Assembly: GCA_030427205.1 (NCBI GenBank)
Contig: JAUHXC010000065.1
Span: forward strand, 1-46,162
Reading direction: 5' to 3'
Length of the DNA: 46,162 nucleotides
Source: a bacterium
Lineage (GTDB): Bacteria > Myxococcota_A > Bradymonadia > UBA7976 > UBA1532
In this document: positions 1-7,824 of the stretch, one piece after another
Position numbering within the stretch: position 1 is the stretch's first letter
How the letters are laid out: the number at the start of each line of letters is the position of its first letter
Program-made: the position numbers and the translations under genes
Notes under the pieces: model-generated
Told to the model about the DNA's origin: nothing
Database searches by the model: none
Seen by the model: only the letters and a program-made list of their open reading frames with translations

Positions 1-2
1 CA

Positions 3-89
3 CGGCGCAAGACTCGCTTCGAGGCGGTGGCCAGCCGCCTCGGCGGGATTGGATACCCGCCGGGCTCCATCGTGAAGTTTCGGTTGTGA
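3..89 (+). CDS. C-terminal fragment of an unidentified protein (5' end outside window)
   Basis: The frame starting at base 3 is open from the window edge to a TGA at 87-89 and encodes about 28 residues ending in GYPPGSIVKFRL. This mixed composition looks more like a real protein C terminus than the Arg/Gly/Pro-rich shadow frames nearby. Nothing in it identifies a family. It ends about 50 bases before the Nudix start, so the two may be co-transcribed. The call is an inference from composition and position only. Confidence 0.35.
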   Translation, partial: RRKTRFEAVASRLGGIGYPPGSIVKFRL

Positions 90-141
90 CCTCACCTCCT
101 CTTCACCAGGGCTTCCCTGGCGCACCGACAACCCGACGCCG

Positions 142-522
142 GTGGCGGCGATGATCGTCGAGCTGCCCGCGGGCGTGGTGCTCGCCCGTAATGTGAAGTG
201 GCCCCGGGGCATGCTCAGCCTGATCACGGGCTTCGTCGAGGCCGGCGAGCTGCCCGCCGAGACCGCGGTGCGCGAGACGGCCGAGGAGCTGGGGCTTGTG
301 GCCCACGACCCGACGCTGGTGGGCATCTACGGCTTCGCGCCGATGAATCAGCTGCTGCTGGTCTATCACGTGCGCGCCGAGGGCGAGATCACGCTCGGCG
401 CGGAGCTGGCCGAGTACAAGGTGGTGCCGGTGGAGAAGCTCAAGCCGTGGCCCATCGGGCCGGGGCCCGGGGTGCGGGACTGGCTGGCGAGTCGGCGGGC
501 CGAGGCGTCAGCGGGCGGCTGA
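142..522 (+). CDS. Nudix hydrolase, N terminus apparently short
   Basis: The protein should hydrolyse a nucleoside-diphosphate-linked substrate (NADH or ADP-ribose type); the exact substrate cannot be read from sequence. A full Nudix box GX5EX7REUXEEXGU is present: it starts at G in GFVEAGE and continues through RETAEELGL, at about residues 31-54. The C-terminal half (IYGFAPMNQLLLVYHV, then a WPIGPG...VRDWLA ending) matches the usual end of this Nudix subgroup. The only in-frame starts are GTG at 142 and ATG at 151. The frame is open upstream to 76 and would encode WRTDNPTPV just before the start, residues that look like the family's conserved lead-in, but no start codon lies there. The product is 126 residues and lacks the zinc-ribbon N terminus often seen in this subgroup. 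It converges on the kinase gene with 26 bases between stop codons. Confidence 0.8.
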   Translation: MAAMIVELPAGVVLARNVKWPRGMLSLITGFVEAGELPAETAVRETAEELGLVAHDPTLVGIYGFAPMNQLLLVYHVRAEGEITLGAELAEYKVVPVEKLKPWPIGPGPGVRDWLASRRAEASAGG

Positions 523-548
523 CCGACGGCGCATCGGTCGAGATCACA

Positions 549-3083
549 TCAGTCGAGATCAAAGGGGCGCACCGGGCGCACGCCGACCACCGCGAACCGC
601 TGGTGCGGGCGGTTGGCGAAGCGGGCGGCGGCGCGGGCGAGGTGCAGGTTGGCGGCCCACGTCCCGCCGCGGATCGCCCGGTATTCTTCGAGATCGTCGA
701 GCGGCGCCGGCTCGACCACCAGCCGCCCGTCGACGGTCTTGGGGCCGTCGTGCAGCCAGAAGTTGACGCACCAGTCGCGGCTGTTGCCGGCGACGCCGCG
801 GGCGCCGTACGGGCTGACGTCGGTGGGGAAGGTGTCGATGGTCTGGTACATGGGCGCGGTGGCGACGGTATCCAGCGCGCAGGCCCAGGGCGCGCTGGCG
901 TCGTCGCCCCACGGGTAGTGCCGGCCGTCGACGCCGCGGGTCAGCTTCTCGCGCTCGAGCTCGTCGGGCAGCCGCCAGGTCTGGCCCGTGCACTCGGCGA
1001 GCCAGCGGGCGTAGGCCATCGAGCCGAACCAGTCGATCTGCACGATGGGGTGCCGCGGGTCCTGGCCCTGCTGGGTGGTATCGAGCCGGTAGCGGCCCGT
1101 CCGCGGGTCGCGGTCGAAGAGCACCGCGCGCCCTTCGGTCATCAGCGTGCGCGGCAGGGCCCGCTCGGCCTCGTCTTCGCGGCCGGCCTCGATGAGCCCG
1201 TTGACGAACTTCAGGTACTCGGCGCGGGTGGTGGGGAAGCGGCGCACCACGAAGCCGTCGACCCAGATCTTGCGCCGGGGCAGGCCCTCGGCCGCCTCGG
1301 GGTCGCCGCCGGAGATGAACCAGCCGGCGGGCACGTAGACCTCGTCGTCAGCGAGCTCGTCGGCGTGGGGCAGCCGGATGGGATGCGGCGTATCACCGCC
1401 GGGGCGAATGCCGTCCCAGTGCTGGCCGCGCTCGATGAAGACCGGGTAGTCGACCGTCGCCCGCCCGTCGGCCGAGATGCGGGCCACGTAGCTGCCGGCG
1501 GGCAGCGTCTCGGCGACGATCGGTGCCGTACCCAGGTGGCGGAAGGGCTGCGGCACCAGCCGCCGATGCTGCATCTCGTAGCGCAGCAGGTCGACCCGCG
1601 CGCCGGGTGCGGCGACGTGCAGCGTGAGCGCGCCGTCTCCGCGCAGGAAGGCCGCGCGGCGCCCGCGATCGTGGATGCGCAGCAGCGCCTCGAAGCGGGC
1701 GACGGCCTCCCGCTGGCGCAAGGCCTCGGCGTCTTCGAGCCGCTCGCGGTAGAAGTCGGCGAGCTGCACGTGCGCCGTGTCGAGGTCGGGGGCCTGCTCG
1801 AGCGCCGAGCGCACCTTCTGCTCCCACTCGATCTCGACCAGCGCCGCCCGCCGACCCAGATCGGCGGCTTGATCCTGGATGGCCCACGCCTCGTGGCGCC
1901 GCTCGATGGGGTCGGAGGCGGCGACGATGCTCAGCCGGGTCTCGGCGTTGGCCCGCAGCTCCTGGGCCCGCCCGCGCAGGTCGCGGGCCTTGGGCAGCAG
2001 GTAGGCCGCGTCGCTGATGATCGCCTCGGCCTGCTCGCGCCGACGGGCGCCTTCGAGCCAGGCCCGCAGCGCCCGGGCGAGGGCCGCCGCGTCGGCGTAG
2101 CGGCGCTCGACGTCGCGGGCCATCGCCGTATCGCAGATGTGCACCAGCTCGTCGGGCAGCGGCGGGTGCGTCGGGTTGACCCGCTCGCGCACCGGGCGCG
2201 GCGGGCCCTCGACGGTGCTGCGCCAGACCGACTGGGCGGTGCCGACGAAAGGCGGTGAGCCGGTCAAGGTCTCGTAGAGCACCCCGCCGAGGGCGTAGAC
2301 GTCGGCGCCGCGGGTCAGGATCTCGACGCCCATCGCCTGCTCGGGCGGCATGTAGGCCGGGGTGCCGACCACCGGGCCGAGGGTCGGCATCGGCCCGGTC
2401 TCGCCCTGGGTCGCCGGGTGATCGAAGGGCAGCGCGTCGCTCGGCGGGCCGATGCGCTGGGCGAGCCCCCAGTCCATCACCTGCACCTCGCCGAACGCGC
2501 CGACCATGATGTTCTGCGGCTTGAGGTCGCGGTGGATGATGCCCTCGCGGTGGGCGTAGGCCACCGCCTCGCTGACCCGCAGCAGCGCTTCGACGAGGCG
2601 CCGCAGCGTCCAGCCGTCTTCGGTCGGGCGCCACATGCGCTCGCCGCTGATGATGTGCACCGACTTGATCACCCGGGCCAGGGTGCGGCCGCGCACCTCG
2701 CGCATCGTGTACCACAGGCGCCCGTCGGACAGCTCGCCGCTGTCGTGCACCGGCACGATGCCCGGGTGCTGCAGCCCCGCGGTGAGCCCCGCCTCGAGGG
2801 TGAAGCGGTCGCGGGCGGAGAGGTTGTCGATGAAGGCCATGCCGAGGATCTTCATGGCCACGGCGCGATCGAGCTTGCGGTCGAAGACCCGCCGCACCTC
2901 GCCCATGCCGCCGCGTCCGATGAGCCCGCGATCTTCGTAGCGCTCGTGAAAGTCCACCGGGGCCGACGGCTGGCTGCCGTCGCCGTCGGGCACCCAGGTG
3001 CGCGCCGAATCGACGGTCTCGTCGGCTCCGCCGGGCAGCGAAGGCGAGCTGTTCATCGAATCGCTGGGCGGCTTGCGGCTCAT
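549..3083 (-). CDS. Ser/Thr protein kinase with C-terminal FGE-sulfatase-like module
   Basis: This 844-residue protein joins a Hanks-type kinase to a formylglycine-generating-enzyme-like (FGE-sulfatase) fold. Kinase landmarks are the Gly-rich loop IGRGGMGEV, catalytic Lys78 in AVAMK, HRDLKPQN with Asp186, DWG instead of DFG at Asp204 (common in this kinase-FGE subclass), and PPE near 246-248. A Glu/Arg/Ala-rich, probably coiled-coil stretch (about 345-450) and a PEGA-like beta segment follow. The last 240 residues carry FGE landmarks: YVPAGWFISGGDP, WRLPDELE, YPWGDD, GNSRDWC and RGGTW. The C-terminal strand that holds the two catalytic cysteines in true FGEs has none here, so the module is probably a binding domain. 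No membrane helix is visible. The ATG at 3083 is preceded by GGAGTGGGAGAGGA. The gene is divergent from the FHA gene, which suggests a signalling pair. Confidence 0.88.
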   Translation of the reverse strand: MSRKPPSDSMNSSPSLPGGADETVDSARTWVPDGDGSQPSAPVDFHERYEDRGLIGRGGMGEVRRVFDRKLDRAVAMKILGMAFIDNLSARDRFTLEAGLTAGLQHPGIVPVHDSGELSDGRLWYTMREVRGRTLARVIKSVHIISGERMWRPTEDGWTLRRLVEALLRVSEAVAYAHREGIIHRDLKPQNIMVGAFGEVQVMDWGLAQRIGPPSDALPFDHPATQGETGPMPTLGPVVGTPAYMPPEQAMGVEILTRGADVYALGGVLYETLTGSPPFVGTAQSVWRSTVEGPPRPVRERVNPTHPPLPDELVHICDTAMARDVERRYADAAALARALRAWLEGARRREQAEAIISDAAYLLPKARDLRGRAQELRANAETRLSIVAASDPIERRHEAWAIQDQAADLGRRAALVEIEWEQKVRSALEQAPDLDTAHVQLADFYRERLEDAEALRQREAVARFEALLRIHDRGRRAAFLRGDGALTLHVAAPGARVDLLRYEMQHRRLVPQPFRHLGTAPIVAETLPAGSYVARISADGRATVDYPVFIERGQHWDGIRPGGDTPHPIRLPHADELADDEVYVPAGWFISGGDPEAAEGLPRRKIWVDGFVVRRFPTTRAEYLKFVNGLIEAGREDEAERALPRTLMTEGRAVLFDRDPRTGRYRLDTTQQGQDPRHPIVQIDWFGSMAYARWLAECTGQTWRLPDELEREKLTRGVDGRHYPWGDDASAPWACALDTVATAPMYQTIDTFPTDVSPYGARGVAGNSRDWCVNFWLHDGPKTVDGRLVVEPAPLDDLEEYRAIRGGTWAANLHLARAAARFANRPHQRFAVVGVRPVRPFDLD

Positions 3084-3103
3084 TCCTCTCCCACTCCAAG
3101 CGA

Positions 3104-3132
3104 ACTGTGCCCGGTCGTCGACATGTTGGCAA
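3104..3132 (-). promoter_or_regulatory. Candidate sigma70-type promoter of the kinase gene
   Basis: Reading the minus strand, TTGCCA (3132-3127) and CACAGT (3109-3104) are separated by exactly 17 bases. This lies 21 bases upstream of the kinase ATG, with the Shine-Dalgarno sequence between. The -35 matches the consensus at five of six positions and the -10 at three of six. The call rests on sequence match and position only. Confidence 0.4.
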
Positions 3133-3198
3133 TCCGCCACGACCCTCATGCGGCGGCGGCGGCGCTCGCGGTTCGTGCGCGGGCGACGCGCATGGGCT

Positions 3199-3227
3199 TT
3201 GACCGGCCGCGCCGCCCGGGATACAGT
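3199..3227 (+). promoter_or_regulatory. Promoter of the FHA gene, predicting a leaderless mRNA
   Basis: TTGACC (3199-3204), a 17-base spacer and TACAGT (3222-3227) form a good sigma70-type promoter. The -10 hexamer ends only six bases before the GTG at 3234. Transcription would therefore begin at or next to the start codon, and no Shine-Dalgarno sequence is present. This also argues against the in-frame ATG at 3192, which lies upstream of the -35. Confidence 0.6.
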
Positions 3228-3233
3228 TCAGCG

Positions 3234-4166
3234 GTGGCCACACTCGTCCACCCCATACTGCCTCGACGGTTCACGCTCGGCTCACGCACGCTCGTCGGGC
3301 GCGCCACGCACTGCACCTTCCAGATCAAGAATCGTCTGGTCTCGGGTGAGCACGCGCTGCTCACCTGGTCGGACGACGACGGCTGGCGGTTGCGGGATCT
3401 CGGCAGCCGCAACGGCACCTTCGTCGACGGGCAACCCGTTCGCCCGGGCGATCGCATCAAGCTGACGGCGGGCTGCGAGCTGACCTTCGCCGACGAGCGC
3501 TGGCACCTCGTCGACGACTCTCCGCCCAACGCCAGCGCGCGCCTCGGCAAGACCGAGACCCTGCGCGTGGCGGCGGATCAGCTGCTCTTCCTGCCCGACG
3601 ACGAGGCGCCGCGGGTGATGATCTTCCCCGATCAGAAGAGCGGGCAGTGGATCGCCGAGATCGACGACGCCCAGCGCACGGTGGTCGATCAGGAGGCCCT
3701 GACCGTCGGCGATCAGGTCTGGCACCTTGGGCTGCCCCCGGTCGTGCCGAGCAGCGAGATGACCAGCACCCTGGGCATGGACGAGCTGACGCTGTCGCTG
3801 TCGACCCTCGATCGGCTGCACTTCGTCGTGCGCGAGGGCGAGTCGGTCGACCTGACGGTCTGGTATCGCCAGCGCCCGATCACGGTCGAGCAGCGGGAGC
3901 ATCACCGCATGCTGCTGCACCTCGCCCGGACGATGCTGGCCGACATGCGCAAGGACGTGCCCCGGCCCGAGCAGGGCTGGTGTTCGGTCGACGACCTGTG
4001 CGCCGCGCTCGACAGCGATCCGGCGCGCATCAACAGCCACATCTTCCGCGCCCGCCGCCAGTTCGCCGCCCTCGGCGTGGGCGGCGCCGCCCGGCTCATC
4101 GAGCGCCGGGCCACCTCCCGTCAGGTCCGCCTGGGCATCGACCGGGTCGAGCTGCAGGAGCTGTGA
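3234..4166 (+). CDS. FHA-domain protein with C-terminal winged-helix-like domain
   Basis: The 310-residue product begins with a forkhead-associated domain (about residues 15-92), the phosphothreonine-binding fold. Its signature residues are GR at 22-23, SGEH at 37-40 and the SRNGTFVDG turn at 57-65. A weakly conserved middle region follows. The C-terminal 90 residues (PRPEQGWCSVDDLCAAL, then INSHIFRARRQFAALGV, then LIERR) resemble the winged-helix domain of OmpR-like regulators. I infer a cytoplasmic reader of phosphothreonine that may act on DNA. It is divergent from the kinase with 150 bases between starts, so that kinase is the obvious candidate partner. GTG 3234 was chosen because the promoter sits directly upstream; ATG 3192 in the same frame lies before the -35. 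It ends 43 bases from the convergent PHP gene. Confidence 0.82.
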   Translation: MATLVHPILPRRFTLGSRTLVGRATHCTFQIKNRLVSGEHALLTWSDDDGWRLRDLGSRNGTFVDGQPVRPGDRIKLTAGCELTFADERWHLVDDSPPNASARLGKTETLRVAADQLLFLPDDEAPRVMIFPDQKSGQWIAEIDDAQRTVVDQEALTVGDQVWHLGLPPVVPSSEMTSTLGMDELTLSLSTLDRLHFVVREGESVDLTVWYRQRPITVEQREHHRMLLHLARTMLADMRKDVPRPEQGWCSVDDLCAALDSDPARINSHIFRARRQFAALGVGGAARLIERRATSRQVRLGIDRVELQEL

Positions 4167-4209
4167 GCCGCCGCACCGCGCGGCCCTCCCCTGCCCCGTC
4201 CGATGTCGC

Positions 4210-7200
4210 TCAGTGCCCGTCGTGGCCCTCGGCGATCCAGTCGAAGAGCCGGATCGCTTCGCCCAGCGTGATCATGCGCGGCCGGATCGTGCGCGCCCGC
4301 GGCAGCGACTTGGGCGCGCCGGCGGCGGCCTCGGCGAGCGGGAAGCGATCGTATCCGCCGCCGTCGACGTCGATGTAGATCGGGTTGGTATAGGCCTTGG
4401 GCCGCACGCTGCGGCTCAAGAGGATCGGATACATCGGCTCGGGGCCGTGCACGATGCCGACGACATAGCTGTCGACCTCGGGGCGCAGTTCGAACTCGCC
4501 GCTGAAGCGCCGCCGCTGGTGTACGGCTCCGCCCTGGTCCACGTCGCCCTCGACGACCACCTCGATCGGACCCTCGACCAGCTCGACGGTGTGGGTCGGC
4601 GGGATGGCGGTCTCGTCGAAGGGATCCGGGTCGGGCAGCAGGGCGTCCGTGATATTGACGTACAGATCGAGGGTGTCGACGGTCATCCACGCCGGCGTCT
4701 GCACGTCGACCCGCACGGTGACCGGCGCGCCGGGTTCGCTGGCCAGGACGTCGCCGAGCCCGGCGCTGGCGTCGGCGGTGCTCAGGCTCAACCGCACGAA
4801 CGGCCCGTTCGACCCGAAGAGGCGGCCGTCGTTGACCGCGGCGGCGAAGCCCGGCCCGTCGAACTCGGCCGGGCCGTCGGCGTCTTCGCCCACCCGCACC
4901 CACGAGCGGGGGCTGCCCGACTGGGTGGTGATGGTCCGGTGGGTATCGCTGACCGCCGTCGCCGTCGGCGTGAAGCCGCGTCCGACCATCGTGAGCCACC
5001 AGCGCATGCGCCCGTTGAAGCTGCCGGTGCCGTTGCCATTCATGATCTCCAGCGCGGTGAACCGCTCGCTCCACAGACCGGTATCGCCGGTGGCCGGATC
5101 GGGCTCGACGGGCGGCAGCCGGAACACCGTCGGATCGGCGCGGCTGTAGCCCCGCAGCAGGTCGACGTCGAGGGCGCCGATGCCGCCGCGATCGGGGTGG
5201 TTGATCTGGATGACCCGCTCGACCTCGTTCTGGTCTTCAAGCGCGCGGAAGATCTGATCGGGCGTCATGCCGGTGCCCGGCCCGCCGGCCCAGTCGATGG
5301 CCCCGCCGTTGCGGCTCTCGGCGTCGGCCACCAGCGGGAAGCTGTTGTAGTGCCCGTAGTCGAAGGTCGTCAGCTCGATGCCGATCACCCCGATGAGCTC
5401 GTCTTCGGCGCCCAGCGCGGCGATGGTCGGCCGATAGTCGGTGATGTAGTCGTGATCGGTGCTCACCAGCACCTCGACCCCTTCGCCGAGGAAGCTGCGC
5501 ACCCGATCCTCGAGGGTGATCGGGGCGTCGGGGCTGTTGATGCCGTGCACGTGGAAGTCGCCCGACAGCCAGCCGGCGGTGTCGATCACCTTGGCGATCT
5601 CGGCGGTCAGCTCGACGGTCTCGCCGGCCATGACCTCGACCTCGACCCCGCCGTTCTGCACGGCGTCCGTGGGCCAGACCGACCACGTCGGGCCGCGGCT
5701 GACGACGACCCGATAGCGACCGGGCGCCAGCGGGATGTCGGCCCGGCCGTCGACGCCGGTGAAGATCAACGCCGGCACCCCATCGAGCGGGCCGTCGGTG
5801 TCGACGTCGCGCACGTTCGCGTCGGGGAACTGCGGGCAGTCGTCGATGCAGCCGACGTAGACCCGACCCGCCGTGGCCTCGCCGTCGGGCCGCCGGATGC
5901 TCACCGCGACCCGCCCCGGCGCCTGCAGCGCGATCGCCGGGGCCTCGACGTCGGCGCCGGCCGCGACGACCACCGTCGGCGCGTCGGCCGGCACCCAGCC
6001 CTGCTTCCACGCGCGCACGGTGTAGGTGCCCGGCGGCACCCGCATCGCGTAGGTCCCGTCGCCAGTCATGTCGATGGCCTGATTGACCGTGCGGCCCGCC
6101 TCGTCGACCGCGGCGAAGCGCATGCCGGCCAGCGAGCCGCCGTCGGCCACGGCCCGGCCCGAGAGGCGGCCGGTCTCGGCGCCCAGCGCCTGCCAGGCGG
6201 GATCCATCAACGAGGCGGGGCTGCCGTCGCCGACGAAATGCCAATGGGTCTTGCTCGCCGACGCGCCGGGCTCGAGGTGCACCAGGCCCGGCAGGTTGGG
6301 GATCTGCGCCGGGGTGGCGAGCAGCGTGGGCAGCAGCGCGTCGACGCCGATGACCGAAGCGACGACCCCGGCGACCCACAGATAGCGCCCGCTGGACGGG
6401 TAGTCGTCGTCGATGCTCGGCTCCGCCAGCGGCACGTAGGCGTGGCCGCCGTTGGCGCCGTTGAAGGCGACCGCGGTCAACGGCACGCCGCCGAGCGCGT
6501 CGCGGCCGAAGCCGGCGTTGCCGTAGCCGCCGGTGGGGCTCAGCGGGCTGAGGACCTCGACCGCGCCGCCGGAGTCGATGAGGTGGCCCACGGGCAGGTG
6601 CACCGCATCGTCGCCGTCGTTGCGTATCGCGGTGATGACCCGCAGCCCGGTATCGCCCGGCCGCAGCACGTAGTAGGTGGTGATGGTCGTCGACAGCTCG
6701 CGGTCGATGTCGTAGCCGATCGACAGCCCCTGGTTGCCGAGGAAGGTGGTCACGAGGCCGCGCAGGTTGATGAAGTCGAGCAGCGTCGAGCGCCCGGTGA
6801 CCGCCAGGACCGCTGCCTGACCGTCCGCGCCGTCCGCCAGGATCTCGTAGGTCTCGGGATCCATCGTCTGGCCCAGGTTCATCAGCAGGCAGATCTCGCC
6901 GACCTGATCGCCGCCGGGCTCGCCGGGCATGCGGCGGATGTCGGCGTCGATGACGTTGCCGCCGTACGGGCACGGACCGATCACGCGGTCGTCGGCCTCG
7001 ATCACGAAGCGCACCCGATCGTTGTCGAGCACGTAGTCCCCCACCCGCCCGAGCGGGGTCGGCCCGTCGACCAGATCGTCGGGCGACGCCGAGACGAACG
7101 CCCGCGCCGGACCGGCTTCGGCACCGTCGGGGCGGGCGGCGAGCGCTTCGGTGAGGTCGACGGCGACCCGCGAGCCCGGCTCGGGCCGCGGCGCGGCGTC

Positions 7201-7410
7201 CGGCGCGGCGTCCACCGCCGCGTCGGCGGCCCCGTCGGGCGCGTCGACCCCGACCTCCGCCGGCTCGGGCCGGTCGCCGTCGGGGCCGGGCACGACCATG
7301 TCGACCGTCTCGGCGACCTGGGCGTCGTCGGCGGGGCAGCCGGCCAGGCCGAGCGCCAGCGCGCAGGCGGCGCCGAGGGACAGAAAACGGTGCAGACGGA
7401 CGTCGTTCAT
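4210..7410 (-). CDS. Lipoprotein with carboxypeptidase-regulatory-like domains and a PHP metallohydrolase domain (CehA/McbA type)
   Basis: This 1,066-residue protein has a lipoprotein signal peptide ending LGLAGC (Cys25), then an Asp/Ala/Pro-rich linker (30-80). Residues about 105-395 form a large beta-rich region of unknown family. Two carboxypeptidase-regulatory-like beta-sandwiches follow at about 412-490 and 498-605, with typical PPGTYTVRAW and LAPGRYRVVVSRG strands. The PHP hydrolase domain begins at WLSGDFHVHG (HVH about 620-622) and includes STDHD (650-654), GIELTTFDYGHYN (677-689), INHPDRG (736-742) and SDTH (821-824), all candidate metal ligands. About 190 further beta-rich residues end the protein. 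CehA/McbA proteins include ester and carbamate hydrolases, but this substrate is unknown. The ATG at 7410 has GAGGGAGAG upstream. It probably sits on a membrane facing the periplasm or outside. Confidence 0.82.
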   Translation of the reverse strand: MNDVRLHRFLSLGAACALALGLAGCPADDAQVAETVDMVVPGPDGDRPEPAEVGVDAPDGAADAAVDAAPDAAPRPEPGSRVAVDLTEALAARPDGAEAGPARAFVSASPDDLVDGPTPLGRVGDYVLDNDRVRFVIEADDRVIGPCPYGGNVIDADIRRMPGEPGGDQVGEICLLMNLGQTMDPETYEILADGADGQAAVLAVTGRSTLLDFINLRGLVTTFLGNQGLSIGYDIDRELSTTITTYYVLRPGDTGLRVITAIRNDGDDAVHLPVGHLIDSGGAVEVLSPLSPTGGYGNAGFGRDALGGVPLTAVAFNGANGGHAYVPLAEPSIDDDYPSSGRYLWVAGVVASVIGVDALLPTLLATPAQIPNLPGLVHLEPGASASKTHWHFVGDGSPASLMDPAWQALGAETGRLSGRAVADGGSLAGMRFAAVDEAGRTVNQAIDMTGDGTYAMRVPPGTYTVRAWKQGWVPADAPTVVVAAGADVEAPAIALQAPGRVAVSIRRPDGEATAGRVYVGCIDDCPQFPDANVRDVDTDGPLDGVPALIFTGVDGRADIPLAPGRYRVVVSRGPTWSVWPTDAVQNGGVEVEVMAGETVELTAEIAKVIDTAGWLSGDFHVHGINSPDAPITLEDRVRSFLGEGVEVLVSTDHDYITDYRPTIAALGAEDELIGVIGIELTTFDYGHYNSFPLVADAESRNGGAIDWAGGPGTGMTPDQIFRALEDQNEVERVIQINHPDRGGIGALDVDLLRGYSRADPTVFRLPPVEPDPATGDTGLWSERFTALEIMNGNGTGSFNGRMRWWLTMVGRGFTPTATAVSDTHRTITTQSGSPRSWVRVGEDADGPAEFDGPGFAAAVNDGRLFGSNGPFVRLSLSTADASAGLGDVLASEPGAPVTVRVDVQTPAWMTVDTLDLYVNITDALLPDPDPFDETAIPPTHTVELVEGPIEVVVEGDVDQGGAVHQRRRFSGEFELRPEVDSYVVGIVHGPEPMYPILLSRSVRPKAYTNPIYIDVDGGGYDRFPLAEAAAGAPKSLPRARTIRPRMITLGEAIRLFDWIAEGHDGH

Positions 7411-7562
7411 CGGGCTCTCCCTCGGCGCGCTGTGCTCGCGGTGCCGTCGATCCGGACATGGCGTCGCCGCGGCGACCGAGTGTCGCGCAGGTGAACCACG
7501 GCTGATAGATGATCGGCAGCCGGCGGGGTCGCCCGCAATTCGCGGTGTCCCGAAGGCCGGCG

Positions 7563-7775
7563 TCAGCCGCTGATGTGGGAGAGCAGCGCGAAGTCGTACC
7601 CGGCGAGCCAGCCGAGGTAGACGCCCACGACGGTCAGACAGAGCGCGATGAACCAGAAGGTCTTGGGATACCGCGCCCGGGCGATGCCGCCCTTGACCTG
7701 CAACGTGCCCGTCGCGACGCCGTGGCCGACGAGGGCCAGCAGGCCGAGGCTCGCTGCGATGAGAAGATACGCCAT
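7563..7775 (-). CDS. Small protein with two predicted membrane helices
   Basis: The product has 70 residues and begins MAYLLIAASLGLLALVGHG, a first transmembrane helix. A short basic loop (KGGIARARYPK) leads to a second helix (FWFIALCLTVVGVYLGWLAG) and a short tail. I do not recognise the family. It lies 50 bases downstream of the giant TPR/LytM gene on the same strand, so co-transcription is likely and it could be a membrane partner. The gap contains a six-base-pair hairpin (7810-7825) with no T-run. ATG 7775 was chosen because the hydrophobic segment starts there; an in-frame GTG at 7808 would add 11 residues. No strong Shine-Dalgarno sequence precedes either start. Confidence 0.6.
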   Translation of the reverse strand: MAYLLIAASLGLLALVGHGVATGTLQVKGGIARARYPKTFWFIALCLTVVGVYLGWLAGYDFALLSHISG

Positions 7776-7824
7776 CACCCGATGATGGCCGCCGGCGCGG
7801 GCGAGCACCAGCCGCGACGGCGGC

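Noticed and set aside
3192..3233. ATG 3192 as the start of the FHA gene
   Set aside because: It lies upstream of the -35 element of the only good promoter, so that transcript could not contain it.
7495..7562. A terminator after the small membrane gene
   Set aside because: Only a five-base-pair GCGGG/CCCGC stem is present and no T-run follows.
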